Positions 44,178-54,046 are shown, numbered from the stretch's first letter. The stretch is 64,000 nt of DNA from Paenibacillus sp. FSL K6-3182 (GCF_037976325.1 NZ_CP150265.1:324001-388000); one strand, 5' to 3'. Notes: generated by a model from the letters alone, not told the origin. Made by a program: numbers and translations.

Positions 44178-44933
44178 TTAGACGTTACCCATATAGCTGC
44201 GTGTTAGATTTGGCATGATAAGCACATCGTTTTTGCTGTATTTTGCATACAGCTCGGAGAGGGATTGAATAAACGGTTCATATTGTTCATCAGTCTCTTT
44301 TGGCGCATAGGAACCGGATAAATTTCGTCCAATAAAACGGTCTAAATCAAACTCCAAATGGTATTCAAACACTTTGAATTCATGGCTCCCGTTCCGGAAA
44401 AACTGCTCATACACGTCAGGAGTCTTATCGATACCGCCGCTAAATCCTTTAAATGCAGGGCAATACTTTTGGCAGATCGCTGCGTTTTCAATAACGAGCT
44501 CGCTTGAAGCATCTCTGCTATTCCACACTAAGGCAACGTTAGCATCTGGTTTTAGTATTCTTTGGCACTCCAGCTTAAACTGCTCCTTGTCAAACCAATG
44601 AAAGGCTTGGGCAACCGTAATTAAATCAATGCTTTGGCCTTGCAGCGGCGTATGCTCAGCAGCACCATTTATGGAGGTAAACTTAGCATAATGATTTAAT
44701 TCTTTTTCTGCGGTGGATCTCATATCCTCATTAGGCTCAATGGCAATGACCTTTAAATCTTGATCCAGCAGCTGCTTCGTAAGTATTCCAGTGCCGGAAC
44801 CAATATCAGCTACAGTATGATCCGGTGATAGGTTATTGCTCTGAATAAGGTAGTTCATATAAGCCATTGGATAATTGGAACGGTATTCGGAGTAAATCGT
44901 GGCTTTGCCCGTAAAGTTATCTTTTGTCCCCAA
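44178..44933 (-). CDS. Class I SAM-dependent methyltransferase
   Basis: A protein of 251 residues with a Rossmann methyltransferase core. SAM-binding motif I is VADIGSGTGILTKQLL (about 40-55); the acidic end of strand 2 is VIAIEPNEDM; motif for strand 4 is SIDLITVAQAFHWFD (about 105-119), seen in small-molecule methyltransferases of the Methyltransf_11 type. It starts with TTG at 44933, with GGGAGG 9 bases upstream. Substrate unknown. It diverges from the N-acetyltransferase gene. Confidence 0.88.
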   Translation of the reverse strand: MGTKDNFTGKATIYSEYRSNYPMAYMNYLIQSNNLSPDHTVADIGSGTGILTKQLLDQDLKVIAIEPNEDMRSTAEKELNHYAKFTSINGAAEHTPLQGQSIDLITVAQAFHWFDKEQFKLECQRILKPDANVALVWNSRDASSELVIENAAICQKYCPAFKGFSGGIDKTPDVYEQFFRNGSHEFKVFEYHLEFDLDRFIGRNLSGSYAPKETDEQYEPFIQSLSELYAKYSKNDVLIMPNLTRSYMGNV

Positions 44934-45079
44934 AATAAATAGCCTCCCGTAAATGATTTATTTTGAATACAATAATTTTACTGATTTTCTTTAATTGTAG
45001 CGCTTGTCTTGCCATTAGTCGATGCAGGAAGATATGATGAAATAAATAACAAGTCTACGAACAGCGAGGGGTAGATAAA

Positions 45080-45868
45080 ATGGTAGTTGACCACAAGCAA
45101 TGGAAACCTGAAGTATTGGCGTATCTTGAACGAATAGGTTATAACGGCCCGATCGACAACAGTTTGGCAACACTCACGGAGCTCCAGAACTGCCATGTAC
45201 ATACCGTACCTTACGAAAACTTAGATATTATAAATCGGGTTCCGCTATCATTGGAAATTCCCGATCTGTTCAATAAAATCGTTACAAGGCATCGCGGCGG
45301 CTATTGCTTTGAGTTGAATGCACTGTTTGGTTGGTTGTTAGCCGAGCTCGGCTTTAACGTGACGAACTATTTTGCCCGGTTCTGGCGTGATGAGACACAG
45401 ACGCCGCCAAAACGCAGGCATCATATTTTACAGGTATTAGCTGAAGGAAAGCCGTATCTATGCGATGTGGGAGTAGGCGGTATTGCACCACGAAACCCGA
45501 TTCTTTTGGCTGAAAATGTCATCCATGAGCAAAAGGATGAAGCGTATCAGCTGGAGCGGGATGCCTTTTTTGGCTGGGTGCTGCTGGAGAGGAAGAAGGG
45601 GGAATGGAGCCGCCTTTATACCTTTACCGAGGAACCGCAGCTGCCGCAGGATTTCATTATGACTTCCTACTGGTGTGAGCATGCACAAGATTCGATATTT
45701 GTGAGCACGCCGATGGCGGCCATTCGGACAGCTGAAGGAAGAAATACGATCGCAGGCGAAGAGTTTCGTATATTTACGGCAGAGGGCGTTCAGGTAGTTA
45801 CACCTTCTACACAAGAGGAATATGCGGAAGCATTACGTAAATATTTTGGAATTGTCATATCCGTATAG
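45080..45868 (+). CDS. Arylamine N-acetyltransferase
   Basis: A protein of 262 residues that moves acetyl from acetyl-CoA to arylamines, hydrazines or related compounds. The triad is Cys76 in RGGYCFELN, a His of RRHHILQV (114 or 115) and Asp129 in LCDVGVGG. YENLDI (45-50) is also typical. Length fits the family. Relatives in biosynthetic clusters close macrolactam rings, but no such cluster is near, so a general detoxifying role is more likely. The AGCGAGGGG site precedes the ATG. Confidence 0.92.
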   Translation: MVVDHKQWKPEVLAYLERIGYNGPIDNSLATLTELQNCHVHTVPYENLDIINRVPLSLEIPDLFNKIVTRHRGGYCFELNALFGWLLAELGFNVTNYFARFWRDETQTPPKRRHHILQVLAEGKPYLCDVGVGGIAPRNPILLAENVIHEQKDEAYQLERDAFFGWVLLERKKGEWSRLYTFTEEPQLPQDFIMTSYWCEHAQDSIFVSTPMAAIRTAEGRNTIAGEEFRIFTAEGVQVVTPSTQEEYAEALRKYFGIVISV

Positions 45869-45910
45869 CATGCTAAGCAATCGGATCATCTTTTATATTT
45901 CTATCATACT

Positions 45911-45965
45911 AATGGGCTATCTCAAAAGTAGATTAATCTACTTTTGAGATAGCCCATTTTTTACG
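45911..45965. terminator. Perfect 48-bp palindrome acting as terminator
   Basis: AATGGGCTATCTCAAAAGTA plus GATT (45911-45934) is exactly mirrored by 45935-45958, then a T run follows. It ends the N-acetyltransferase transcript. It shares its sequence pattern with the hairpin at 44103. Confidence 0.88.
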
Positions 45966-45982
45966 TATATGCTGACCGATTG

Positions 45983-46007
45983 TTGTCATATGACAAAAAA
46001 ATGACAA
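45983..46007 (+). promoter_or_regulatory. Operator-like palindrome TTGTCATATGACAA plus a third half-site
   Basis: TTGTCATATGACAA (45983-45996) is a perfect 14-bp palindrome. ATGACAA recurs at 46001, 11 bases after the copy inside it. An AT-rich TATATAAAA follows at about 46015. It is upstream of the small gene at 46126. The binding protein is unknown. Confidence 0.45.
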
Positions 46008-46125
46008 CTCTCACTATATAAAAGGGAGAATTTGGATTATACTGTTTATAGGTAATTAGTATCATGTAAATGATAGAAATGCTAAAGGTAAATAGATAAT
46101 AGGAATTATTTTTGAGGTGAAAACA

Positions 46126-46257
46126 ATGGCTGAGTATATCATGTTTCGAGAGATTTGGACGCCTTTCCGATTGGTAGGCATTCGACTATTCAAGGATGAA
46201 CATACTAAATATTGGTATAAAATTGGGAGCAATCATCGAAAACGAATGTTTAAGTGA
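46126..46257 (+). CDS. Small basic protein of 43 residues
   Basis: ATG 46126 follows TGAGGTG at good distance and opens MAEYIMFREIWTPFRLVGIR and on to KYWYKIGSNHRKRMFK, ending at 46257. It has its own upstream operator-like region and a terminator directly after it, which argues for a real gene. It is rich in aromatic and basic residues and has no membrane helix. No family recognised. Confidence 0.6.
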   Translation: MAEYIMFREIWTPFRLVGIRLFKDEHTKYWYKIGSNHRKRMFK

Positions 46258-46266
46258 ATGTAACGA

Positions 46267-46296
46267 GCAGACTTTCCATCGGATGGTCTGTTTTTT
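46267..46296 (+). terminator. Terminator after the small gene
   Basis: GCAGAC..CCATC pairs with GGATGGTCTGT-like sequence in part (CAGAC with GTCTG), followed by seven Ts. Confidence 0.65.
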
Positions 46297-46438
46297 TATT
46301 CCAAGCACGAACGCGGTATTCATAGTAGATGAGCCAATGCTATAATGAAGTTAAATTTCTTCTGGGCTTCCTTTAATTGATTACCTATATTTAAATAATG
46401 AATTCTTTCCATATCTAGCAACTGGGGAGTGCGGCTTC

Positions 46439-49400
46439 TTGATTGAGATATCAGGTTATCAAATGATCGATGAAATAGGCAGTTATGATGATATAAACCT
46501 ATATAGAATGATTCGCCAAGCGGATAACATTGCGGTTATCGCCAAAACCACATGTGACATCTATACAGGACCGAACGTGGTTGCTGCATTTCAGCATGAG
46601 TATGAGTTGCTCGTTAAGCTCGGCGGACGAGGAACGTTAGAAGCATACAGTCTGGAAATGTTAGCTGACAGACCTGTTCTGATTTTGCAGGATATCGGAG
46701 GCAGTACACTAGATCGGGTATTGCGCACGCGCGATAACCCTTTTATGCATGAAGCGTTGCTGGCTATCGCAGTATCGGCAGCAGATAGCCTGATGCAAAT
46801 ACATCGTGAAAAAATAATACTCAATGAAATAACCCCCTTTCATCTCATCGCAAATCCCGATACTTATGAAGTGAAGTTTATTGATATTCGAATGTGTTCA
46901 ACTGAACTTAACAAGAGTCAGCTTCCCTTAACAACAGGCAGGCCTGACTTCATTTTGTCCTATATCTCTCCAGAACAGACGGGCAGAACGGGAATGATCC
47001 CCGATTACCGCTCTGATTTCTATTCGCTCGGCGTCACCTTATACGAATGGATGTCGGGAAGCCTTCCTTTTGAATCACAAGATGTAATGGATGTTATATA
47101 TCGGCATATTGCCAGCACGCCTGAACCTCTGCATAAGAGGTATCCCTCTATACCCGAGATGGTATCTGCTATTGTAAGCAAGTGTATGGAGAAGATGCCT
47201 GATGCGAGGTATATCAGTGCATTCGGGTTGAAGTCGGACTTGGAAGAATGTCTGAATCAATTCCAGTTATCAGGAGAAGTAGAAGCCTTTGCACTGGCAA
47301 GCCGTGATATTTCCGATCTTTGGAGGACTTCAAGCCATTATTACGGCAGACGCTCCGAGCAGCAATGCTTGCAAGATGCACTGCAGCGAGCGTCGTTAAG
47401 CGCTGCGGAGGTTATCTGGGTTAGCGGCAACGGAGGAATAGGGAAAACGTCCTTTGTGAATGAAACGCTTAGAAAGTCGATGCCGCTTGAAGTTTATTTT
47501 GTTACGGGCAAATTCAATCCGCAACAAACGGCAAAACCTTACGACGTATGGATTCAAGCCATTGATGAACTGGTTAGCCTGATGCTCATGGAGAGCAAGC
47601 TGCAGGCAGAGGTTTGGAAGCTGCGCATTATAGATGCCCTAAATGGGTATGGACAGCTGTTGATTGAATTGGTTCCAAAGCTGGAGCTGCTGATTGGAGA
47701 GCAGCCAGCGGTACTTTCATTGCCGCCAGTGGAAGCACAGCGCCGTTTCCACCTTATTTTGAGCCGTTTTATTCATCTATTCCTTCACCGGGACTGCCCG
47801 TTGGTTTTGTTCTTTGATGATCTTCAATGGGCGGATGAAGAATCGCTTCAATATCTCGCTTATCTGCTAGAGGATAGGGACATCAATCATTTACTAGTCA
47901 TCTTAGCTTATCGGGATGGAGAAATTACGCCGCTGCATCCGCTGAGCCGTTTGGAGAATCAATTTGAAGAGCACAACACAAAGAACAGCCGTATTCATCT
48001 GGAGGCTTTGGAAGCCGCTGATTTAACCAGCCTTCTAAGCGACACCATGGGCTGCGAAGCTGCTGAAACCGATGAGCTGGCTGCTATATTGCTCCATAAG
48101 ACGGAAGGCAATCCTTTTTTTCTAAAGCAATTTATTCAGGATTTGGTTGATGATGAGCAAGTTATGTTTGATGAATCGAGCAGGCGCTGGCAGTGGGATT
48201 TGCAGCTAATTGCTGAAAGGAACGTTCCGGCCAATACGGCTGATTATATATCGGATAAGATGAAGCTTTTCCCAGATCAGATGGTTTATGTGCTTGGGCG
48301 GGCAGCTGTTCTTGGCACCAGCTTTGATGTAGATATGCTTGTTCCCATTACGAATCTACCCTTGCAGGAGCTTGAAGAAGTGCTGGAGAAAGCCGAGCGT
48401 GAACAATTATTGCAGCCAGTTAAGCTCGGGAACGGAAAAATTTATCAATTTCAGCATGATCGCATTCAGCAGGCTGCCTATCATCTTGTATCCGAGGATG
48501 AGCTTCCCGCATTGCATTGGAGAATCGGATCGCTGCTTGTGGACCGTGTAGCATTCACTGAAGATGCAAATGTATTCGAAGCCGTCAATCATTTCAATCA
48601 GGCATGGAAACAAATAGAACGTCTAGAGCAGAAGCTGGAACTCGCCGAGCTGAACTTAAAGGCGGCCTTGAAGGCCAAACAATCGACCGCATATGAGACA
48701 TCACTAGGCTATTTGCGTCATGCTGCTGCCCTTATCGAAGAGGAATGTTGGAAAAACAGCTACTCGCTTGCCTTCCGAATATTCAGAGAACGCGCCGAGG
48801 CGGAATATTTATGCGGTCATTTTGCGAAAGCAGATGGTTTATTTAATTTGTTGATCAGCAAAGCGGAGACTAATTTAGATAAAGCGCTCGTTTGGACCAT
48901 GAAAATTCAATTAGAGGCAACGAATGACAATTACGACGAGGTCCTTTCTTTGGGCCATCAAACGTTGGAGCTATTGGATATTTACCCTCGTTTTGAGCCA
49001 AGCACATTCGAATTGACTGTGCAGTGGTTAAAGCTCAGAAGGAAAATTAAGAAACATTCGATAGCATCGCTGCAGCAACTACCGCCAATGACAGATGAAG
49101 TACGGAAAGCGGCTATGACCGCGATGGTCTATACGAGTAATGCCAGTTTTTTTGTAAATCAAAAAGGCTGGCTTGCTACTACGTTTACCATGGTCGAAAT
49201 GACACTGGATTACGGCATGGCCCCGGAGTCTTCAATCGGTTTTGTCGGTTATGCCATGTTCCTGAATTTTCAGTTTCGGCATTATAAAGAGGCATTCGAA
49301 TGGGGTATGCTCGCCTGTGAATTATCGAAGCCGTACCCTATACTGCATGTTAAGACGCTTACTTCATTCACCCTTTGTTACGACAGCTGGCGCAAATTTG

Positions 49401-51520
49401 ATCCGATGATGCTGAAGACCTTTACCGAGCATGCTGGGAAAGTTGGACTGGAATCGGGAGATCTGTGGCACAGCAATCAAAGTGTATTAATTAATTGTGC
49501 AACTCTACTGCAATATGGTCATCCGCTTAGTGATATTTATAACCGGTTAATTGCGCATTCAGGCGATTTTTTGCGCCATAATAATACGCTTCATTGGAAG
49601 CAAGCCGTTTTGCTTGCTAATCTCCTTGTCCGTTTAACGGGATATCGCGCGCCGAATGATCCATTTATGGAAACGGATATCTTTAGAGAGGATTTTGCCG
49701 GATCGGTGCACGGAGATCAATTTAATACGATTCAAGAGCTGGTTTGCACGCTTCATTATTTGCCTGGCTATTTTTTTGGTCAGTATCAGGAAGCAAATGA
49801 GGCTTTGAAGAGAGCAGCCGCAATTATTTCTTTGCGGAATGATAACTATGAGAGCACCGTACAATATTTTTATGAATCGTTAGTGCTGGCACAGCTTTAT
49901 GAGGATGCTTCCGTACAGGAGCAAAAAGAATTTTTGACAACTATTAAGAAACATATGAAAAGAATGAAAGTGCTCACTTCGCGTTGTCCAGAAAACTATA
50001 AGCATAAATATTTGCTCATTAAAGCTGAAATGGCGCGGATTACACGAAAGAGCCGTCAAGCGGAGGAGCTGTTTGAGCAGTCGATTGAGGCAGCGCGTGC
50101 TTATGGATATATACATGATCTTGCAATAGCAGCGGAATGCCTTGCAAAATTTGCCCTTCGTCAAGGCAGGCAGCAGCTCGCGAAAATCTATATGACGGAA
50201 GCGTATGAAGCTTATATTGAATGGGGGGCGGCTGCAAAAGCGGCTGATCTGGAACAAAAATATGGGCATCTGCTCCACATTAGACGGGAGTCGGGCCTTG
50301 AAAGTGTGGATTATCTCTCAGCAGTCATGTCCGCGCAAGCATTATCGGGCGAAATGGAAATGAATCGTTTGCTCGATACGCTGATGCGTATCATGCTTCA
50401 TAATGCTGGCGCGGAATATGGCGTACTTATTTTTGGTCACGAAGACAATTGGGTTGTTGAGGCGTATGGAACAGCAGAGGAGCTTCACATTGAAACCGTG
50501 CCCCTTGCGGAGGAATCGGAAATCGCCTCAGCGGCGATTATTGGCTATGCAGCACGAACAAAAGAGGAAGTTGTCCTGCATGATGCAGCCCATGAAGGGA
50601 TGTTCGTCCGAAATCCGTATGTTAAAAATAATGGATTAAAGTCGGTTTTATGTCTGCCTATCATGCATCAGAATAAGCTGATTTGCTTGCTTTATATGGA
50701 GAATAAGCTATCGACGAGCGTCTTCACACCGCAGCGGCTTGATGTTCTGAAGCTGCTCGGCTCCCAGTGCGCCATTTCCATAGAAAACGCTAAGCTATAT
50801 TCGGGGATACAATATCTTAAAAACAACTTAGAGGCACAAGTCGTCGAGCGGACCCGCAGTCTTGAGAGATCGATGCAAGAGACGTCTGCTGCGCTTGCCG
50901 AAGCTTCTGTTTATGAGGAACGGAGCCGCATTGCCCATGATATTCATGATATTGTCGGTCATTCACTTACCTCGACGATCCTTCAGATTGAAGCTGGGAA
51001 GCGTCTGCTGCACAAGGACATGGAGGGCGGCATGCAGCGGCTGAAAGAAGCACAGGATCTAGCAAGGCATAGCTTGAATGAGATCCGCGGCTCTGTCCAT
51101 ATGTTGAAGGAGGACAAGTTCGCTGACCTCGGACAAATGCTGAATCGGCTCATTCAGGATACAGAGCGCAATATGGAAGTAGAAGTTCATGCAGTGATTC
51201 AGCCTTTGCCGAAGCTGTCGACAGCGCATAAGAAGGCGATCTATCATGCGCTGCAAGAAGGCTTAACCAATGGCATCCGGCATGGGGGGAGCAAGGAATT
51301 CCGCTTTAGTTTGCAAACCGTCGGCACCTATTTGCAGTTCAGGCTTGAAGATTGCGGAATTGGAGCCCCCGAGATTGCGCTTGGATTTGGGTTAAAGGCG
51401 ATGAAAGAGCGAGTGGAACAGCTGGGCGGAAGCCTCTCTATTGAATCATGGCCAAATCAAGGCTGTCTGTTAAAAATCGATTTGCCCTACAAGTTACGTT
51501 TGAATGGAGAGAGGGAATGA
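46439..51520 (+). CDS. Giant hybrid sensor: pseudokinase, AAA ATPase, GAF and NarL-type histidine kinase
   Basis: A protein of 1693 residues. Residues 1-280 form a Ser/Thr-kinase-like domain with the ATP-binding Lys in VIAKT and the activation-segment landmarks SPEQTGRTG and DFYSLGVTLYEW, but the catalytic loop HRD-x-x-x-x-N is changed to KIILNEITPFHL, so it is probably inactive. Next are an ATPase with Walker A SGNGGIGKTS (about 330) and Walker B LVLFFDDLQWADE (about 460), a long helical TPR-like part (about 700-1290), a GAF domain (about 1310-1455), a coiled coil, and a HisKA_3 kinase with phosphoacceptor His in RIAHDIHDIVGHS (about 1500) and ATP-binding ALQEGLTNGIRHG. It starts with TTG, 9 bases after GGGGAG. 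Its regulator gene overlaps its stop. No membrane helix is seen. Confidence 0.88.
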   Translation: MIEISGYQMIDEIGSYDDINLYRMIRQADNIAVIAKTTCDIYTGPNVVAAFQHEYELLVKLGGRGTLEAYSLEMLADRPVLILQDIGGSTLDRVLRTRDNPFMHEALLAIAVSAADSLMQIHREKIILNEITPFHLIANPDTYEVKFIDIRMCSTELNKSQLPLTTGRPDFILSYISPEQTGRTGMIPDYRSDFYSLGVTLYEWMSGSLPFESQDVMDVIYRHIASTPEPLHKRYPSIPEMVSAIVSKCMEKMPDARYISAFGLKSDLEECLNQFQLSGEVEAFALASRDISDLWRTSSHYYGRRSEQQCLQDALQRASLSAAEVIWVSGNGGIGKTSFVNETLRKSMPLEVYFVTGKFNPQQTAKPYDVWIQAIDELVSLMLMESKLQAEVWKLRIIDALNGYGQLLIELVPKLELLIGEQPAVLSLPPVEAQRRFHLILSRFIHLFLHRDCPLVLFFDDLQWADEESLQYLAYLLEDRDINHLLVILAYRDGEITPLHPLSRLENQFEEHNTKNSRIHLEALEAADLTSLLSDTMGCEAAETDELAAILLHKTEGNPFFLKQFIQDLVDDEQVMFDESSRRWQWDLQLIAERNVPANTADYISDKMKLFPDQMVYVLGRAAVLGTSFDVDMLVPITNLPLQELEEVLEKAEREQLLQPVKLGNGKIYQFQHDRIQQAAYHLVSEDELPALHWRIGSLLVDRVAFTEDANVFEAVNHFNQAWKQIERLEQKLELAELNLKAALKAKQSTAYETSLGYLRHAAALIEEECWKNSYSLAFRIFRERAEAEYLCGHFAKADGLFNLLISKAETNLDKALVWTMKIQLEATNDNYDEVLSLGHQTLELLDIYPRFEPSTFELTVQWLKLRRKIKKHSIASLQQLPPMTDEVRKAAMTAMVYTSNASFFVNQKGWLATTFTMVEMTLDYGMAPESSIGFVGYAMFLNFQFRHYKEAFEWGMLACELSKPYPILHVKTLTSFTLCYDSWRKFDPMMLKTFTEHAGKVGLESGDLWHSNQSVLINCATLLQYGHPLSDIYNRLIAHSGDFLRHNNTLHWKQAVLLANLLVRLTGYRAPNDPFMETDIFREDFAGSVHGDQFNTIQELVCTLHYLPGYFFGQYQEANEALKRAAAIISLRNDNYESTVQYFYESLVLAQLYEDASVQEQKEFLTTIKKHMKRMKVLTSRCPENYKHKYLLIKAEMARITRKSRQAEELFEQSIEAARAYGYIHDLAIAAECLAKFALRQGRQQLAKIYMTEAYEAYIEWGAAAKAADLEQKYGHLLHIRRESGLESVDYLSAVMSAQALSGEMEMNRLLDTLMRIMLHNAGAEYGVLIFGHEDNWVVEAYGTAEELHIETVPLAEESEIASAAIIGYAARTKEEVVLHDAAHEGMFVRNPYVKNNGLKSVLCLPIMHQNKLICLLYMENKLSTSVFTPQRLDVLKLLGSQCAISIENAKLYSGIQYLKNNLEAQVVERTRSLERSMQETSAALAEASVYEERSRIAHDIHDIVGHSLTSTILQIEAGKRLLHKDMEGGMQRLKEAQDLARHSLNEIRGSVHMLKEDKFADLGQMLNRLIQDTERNMEVEVHAVIQPLPKLSTAHKKAIYHALQEGLTNGIRHGGSKEFRFSLQTVGTYLQFRLEDCGIGAPEIALGFGLKAMKERVEQLGGSLSIESWPNQGCLLKIDLPYKLRLNGERE

Positions 51521-52170
51521 ATAAGATAACGATAGTAATTGCCGATGATCAGATGCTGACACGGGAAGGACTTCGAACCATATTGGACTTGGAAGATGAT
51601 TTCGAGATCGTTGGCGTAGCTAAAAATGGGGAAGAGGCGTGTGAAATGGCAGAGACGCTTCAGCCAGACCTTATGCTGCTGGACATTCAAATGCCGATTA
51701 TGGATGGAATCACCGCTTTAAAACGAATTAAGCAGAGCTCGCCCAACATTTTTATTTTGTTTTTAACGACATTCATAGACGCGGATTATATTGTAGAGGG
51801 CATGGCGCATGGGGCAAGCGGCTATATGCTGAAGGATATGGACATCGATAAAATGATTGCCGCGATTCGTGATACGATATCCGGGCAGTTTATTCTTCCA
51901 GCCGCGGTTGCAGCCAAACTGGCTGAGAGGATGAACAGGTTTACAGAAGATCACGAGCAATGGCAAAATCCGAGCCAGCGCCACATCCAACTGACAGATC
52001 GCGAGAAAAAGTTGGCACAGCTTATTATACGCGGACTGAACAATCGAGAAATTGCTGATGCGTTGTTCATAGCCGAAGGTACAGCACGCAACTACATCAG
52101 CAATCTCTATAGCAAACTGGAAGTTGTTGATCGCGCACAGGCGATTATTCGCCTGCAAGGCTTGATTTGA
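51517..52170 (+). CDS. NarL-family response regulator
   Basis: A protein of 217 residues. Receiver domain (1-120) with DD in IADDQ, phosphoacceptor Asp in MLLDIQMP (about 55), Thr in LFLTTF and Lys in YMLKDMD; then a LuxR-type helix-turn-helix (about 150-215) reading LTDREKKLAQLIIRGLNNRE and YISNLYSKLEV. The ATG overlaps the stop of the giant kinase (ATGA), and this short start is chosen over an upstream in-frame ATG at 51448. The pair forms one two-component system whose targets are unknown. Confidence 0.92.
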   Translation: MNKITIVIADDQMLTREGLRTILDLEDDFEIVGVAKNGEEACEMAETLQPDLMLLDIQMPIMDGITALKRIKQSSPNIFILFLTTFIDADYIVEGMAHGASGYMLKDMDIDKMIAAIRDTISGQFILPAAVAAKLAERMNRFTEDHEQWQNPSQRHIQLTDREKKLAQLIIRGLNNREIADALFIAEGTARNYISNLYSKLEVVDRAQAIIRLQGLI

Positions 52171-52179
52171 TTCATGGCT

Positions 52180-53955
52180 TTAAGTGATGCCTGTATCCGC
52201 TGGGACAAGACGTTTTTGCATGCGCTGCTCATTTAGCAGCTCCATCATCCATGTTTCAATTTCTTTCGTATGCTGCGTGGCATAGGCTGGATTCGCAAGA
52301 TTGCGATTTTCTAGAGGATCTTCGGTTAAGTTGTACAGCTCAAATTCCTCAGGAGCCGGCTCCGTTTTCACTTGTGTCACCCACAGCGGGAACTGTTCAC
52401 CTTTCGCAGCATCAGCTTGCAAAAAGGTTACATCTTGTACGCCTGGTTGGCTCCAAAATTGCACGTTGTCATAGTAACGGGAGTATTTCCACAAATGTTT
52501 CTTGCCATCGGTAATGATCGTCATGAGGACAGACTCAATGTGATTAGGCTGAACAACGGATGCATAGGTTTCCCCGAGTGGATTTACTTGGTGCTGGCCG
52601 CGTGTCACGTCGTCATCTGTCATGAAATATACAGGACTATCGCCGGTTACCGCCGGTTTTTGTTCCAAAATGATAGGAGTGAGGTCGCGCCCAACAAAAG
52701 GGCGGGCTTCGCTGAATCTCTTTTGCAAGCAGCATTGAATGGTATGGATGTCCACATTCGCAAGTCCAAGCATAGTAGGCAGCAAATCAACATGGCTTGT
52801 AAGGGTATCCACATTTTTATTATGCGGAAAAAGATGCTTATTATGAATAAGGAATGGCACATGCAGAAACTCTTCATAGGCACAGTACCATTTTTGATGA
52901 AGATTTCCGTGAGATCCGAGCAAATCTCCATGGTCTGAGGTGAAAATAACGATCGTATTGTCATAAAATGATGAGCGAGCAAGCGACTCGTATACTTTTA
53001 ACATTTGCTGATCGGCATTTTTTTGCAGCTGGTAATAAAGCTGACGGTAAAATGGATTGTCGATGATCGGCTGCAGCGCCTTAGGGTAAGTATCGCGATA
53101 GCTTGCTTGGCAGCTTGGTTTCGTAAGCAGCGACTCGTTCATCGTTGGCGCCGGGGAAACCGATGGTACCGTAGGCTCCACTTCGAAACGGAAGGCGGGC
53201 AGATGCGCGGTGAGCGCACCGTACAAAACAATATCATGCGGGTTAACAAAGGAAGCAATGACTAACCATGGCTTGGCATTTTTATCGTTGCTTTTTTGAC
53301 GATCAAGGTTTTCAAGCAGCATCACGGTTTCCTCACCATAAACCACATCGCGTCCGCTGATTCCAAAACCTGCAGAGGAGGCGGAATTACGCGGATTTTT
53401 TCCATTTGGCTCCGGACCAATCCAGTCAGAGAAGCCGAAGTCATCTAAGCGATTAGCTTGGTAATATAAGTCGGTTCGCTCTCTGTCAGGTATGCCTGTC
53501 AAAGGATCAAAGCTTGGTATGCTGTTGTGGGTGCCAGGGACGATAATATCTGCATTGGTTATATGCCATTTCCCTTTGTAGTGCGTCTGATAGCCTGCTT
53601 CGCGGAAATAGTCGCCCATCGTAGGAACGGTGTTTTTATCCAGCCAATGCACATCGGAATCGAAAGACTCTTTGGCGATTCCAACCGTTTGGCTGACGCC
53701 GTGGAGCGACGGGTAATGTCCGGTAAACAAGGTTGCCCGGCTTGGGCAGCATGCGGAGCTCCCGATGTAGTGCCTATGGAACTCCATAGAGTTTTCTTTC
53801 AACAGCTCCTGTGCGATTAGATTTTTTTTGCGCCATTTTTTTATTTCGGCGTTCTCATATACAGGGGGATAACGTTCCTCATCCACCAAAATTACAAGGA
53901 AATTAGGCTTATCGAGCTTTCGGGAAGCTTGCTGATTACGTTTCATGGCATACAC
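52180..53955 (-). CDS. Sulfatase (formylglycine-type)
   Basis: A protein of 591 residues of the alkaline-phosphatase-like superfamily. The motif for conversion to formylglycine is Cys69-Cys-Pro-Ser-Arg73 in SSACCPSRATLFTGHYPS. Metal ligands occur in VILVDEERYP near the start (the usual DD is here DE) and in FTSDHGDLLGSHG (about 335-347); GKWH follows the LxGKWH pattern. There is no signal peptide, so it may act inside the cell on imported sulfated sugars. No maturase gene is in the window. It starts with GTG at 53955 or ATG at 53946. Confidence 0.85.
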   Translation of the reverse strand: MYAMKRNQQASRKLDKPNFLVILVDEERYPPVYENAEIKKWRKKNLIAQELLKENSMEFHRHYIGSSACCPSRATLFTGHYPSLHGVSQTVGIAKESFDSDVHWLDKNTVPTMGDYFREAGYQTHYKGKWHITNADIIVPGTHNSIPSFDPLTGIPDRERTDLYYQANRLDDFGFSDWIGPEPNGKNPRNSASSAGFGISGRDVVYGEETVMLLENLDRQKSNDKNAKPWLVIASFVNPHDIVLYGALTAHLPAFRFEVEPTVPSVSPAPTMNESLLTKPSCQASYRDTYPKALQPIIDNPFYRQLYYQLQKNADQQMLKVYESLARSSFYDNTIVIFTSDHGDLLGSHGNLHQKWYCAYEEFLHVPFLIHNKHLFPHNKNVDTLTSHVDLLPTMLGLANVDIHTIQCCLQKRFSEARPFVGRDLTPIILEQKPAVTGDSPVYFMTDDDVTRGQHQVNPLGETYASVVQPNHIESVLMTIITDGKKHLWKYSRYYDNVQFWSQPGVQDVTFLQADAAKGEQFPLWVTQVKTEPAPEEFELYNLTEDPLENRNLANPAYATQHTKEIETWMMELLNEQRMQKRLVPADTGIT

Positions 53956-54046
53956 ACATCCTTGGCTAAGACTTCACTTTAAATTATGCTGTAAAGCTTA
54001 GAAACAGTAATTTTCTACCGTTAGATGCTTAAGCAAATGCGAAAAA

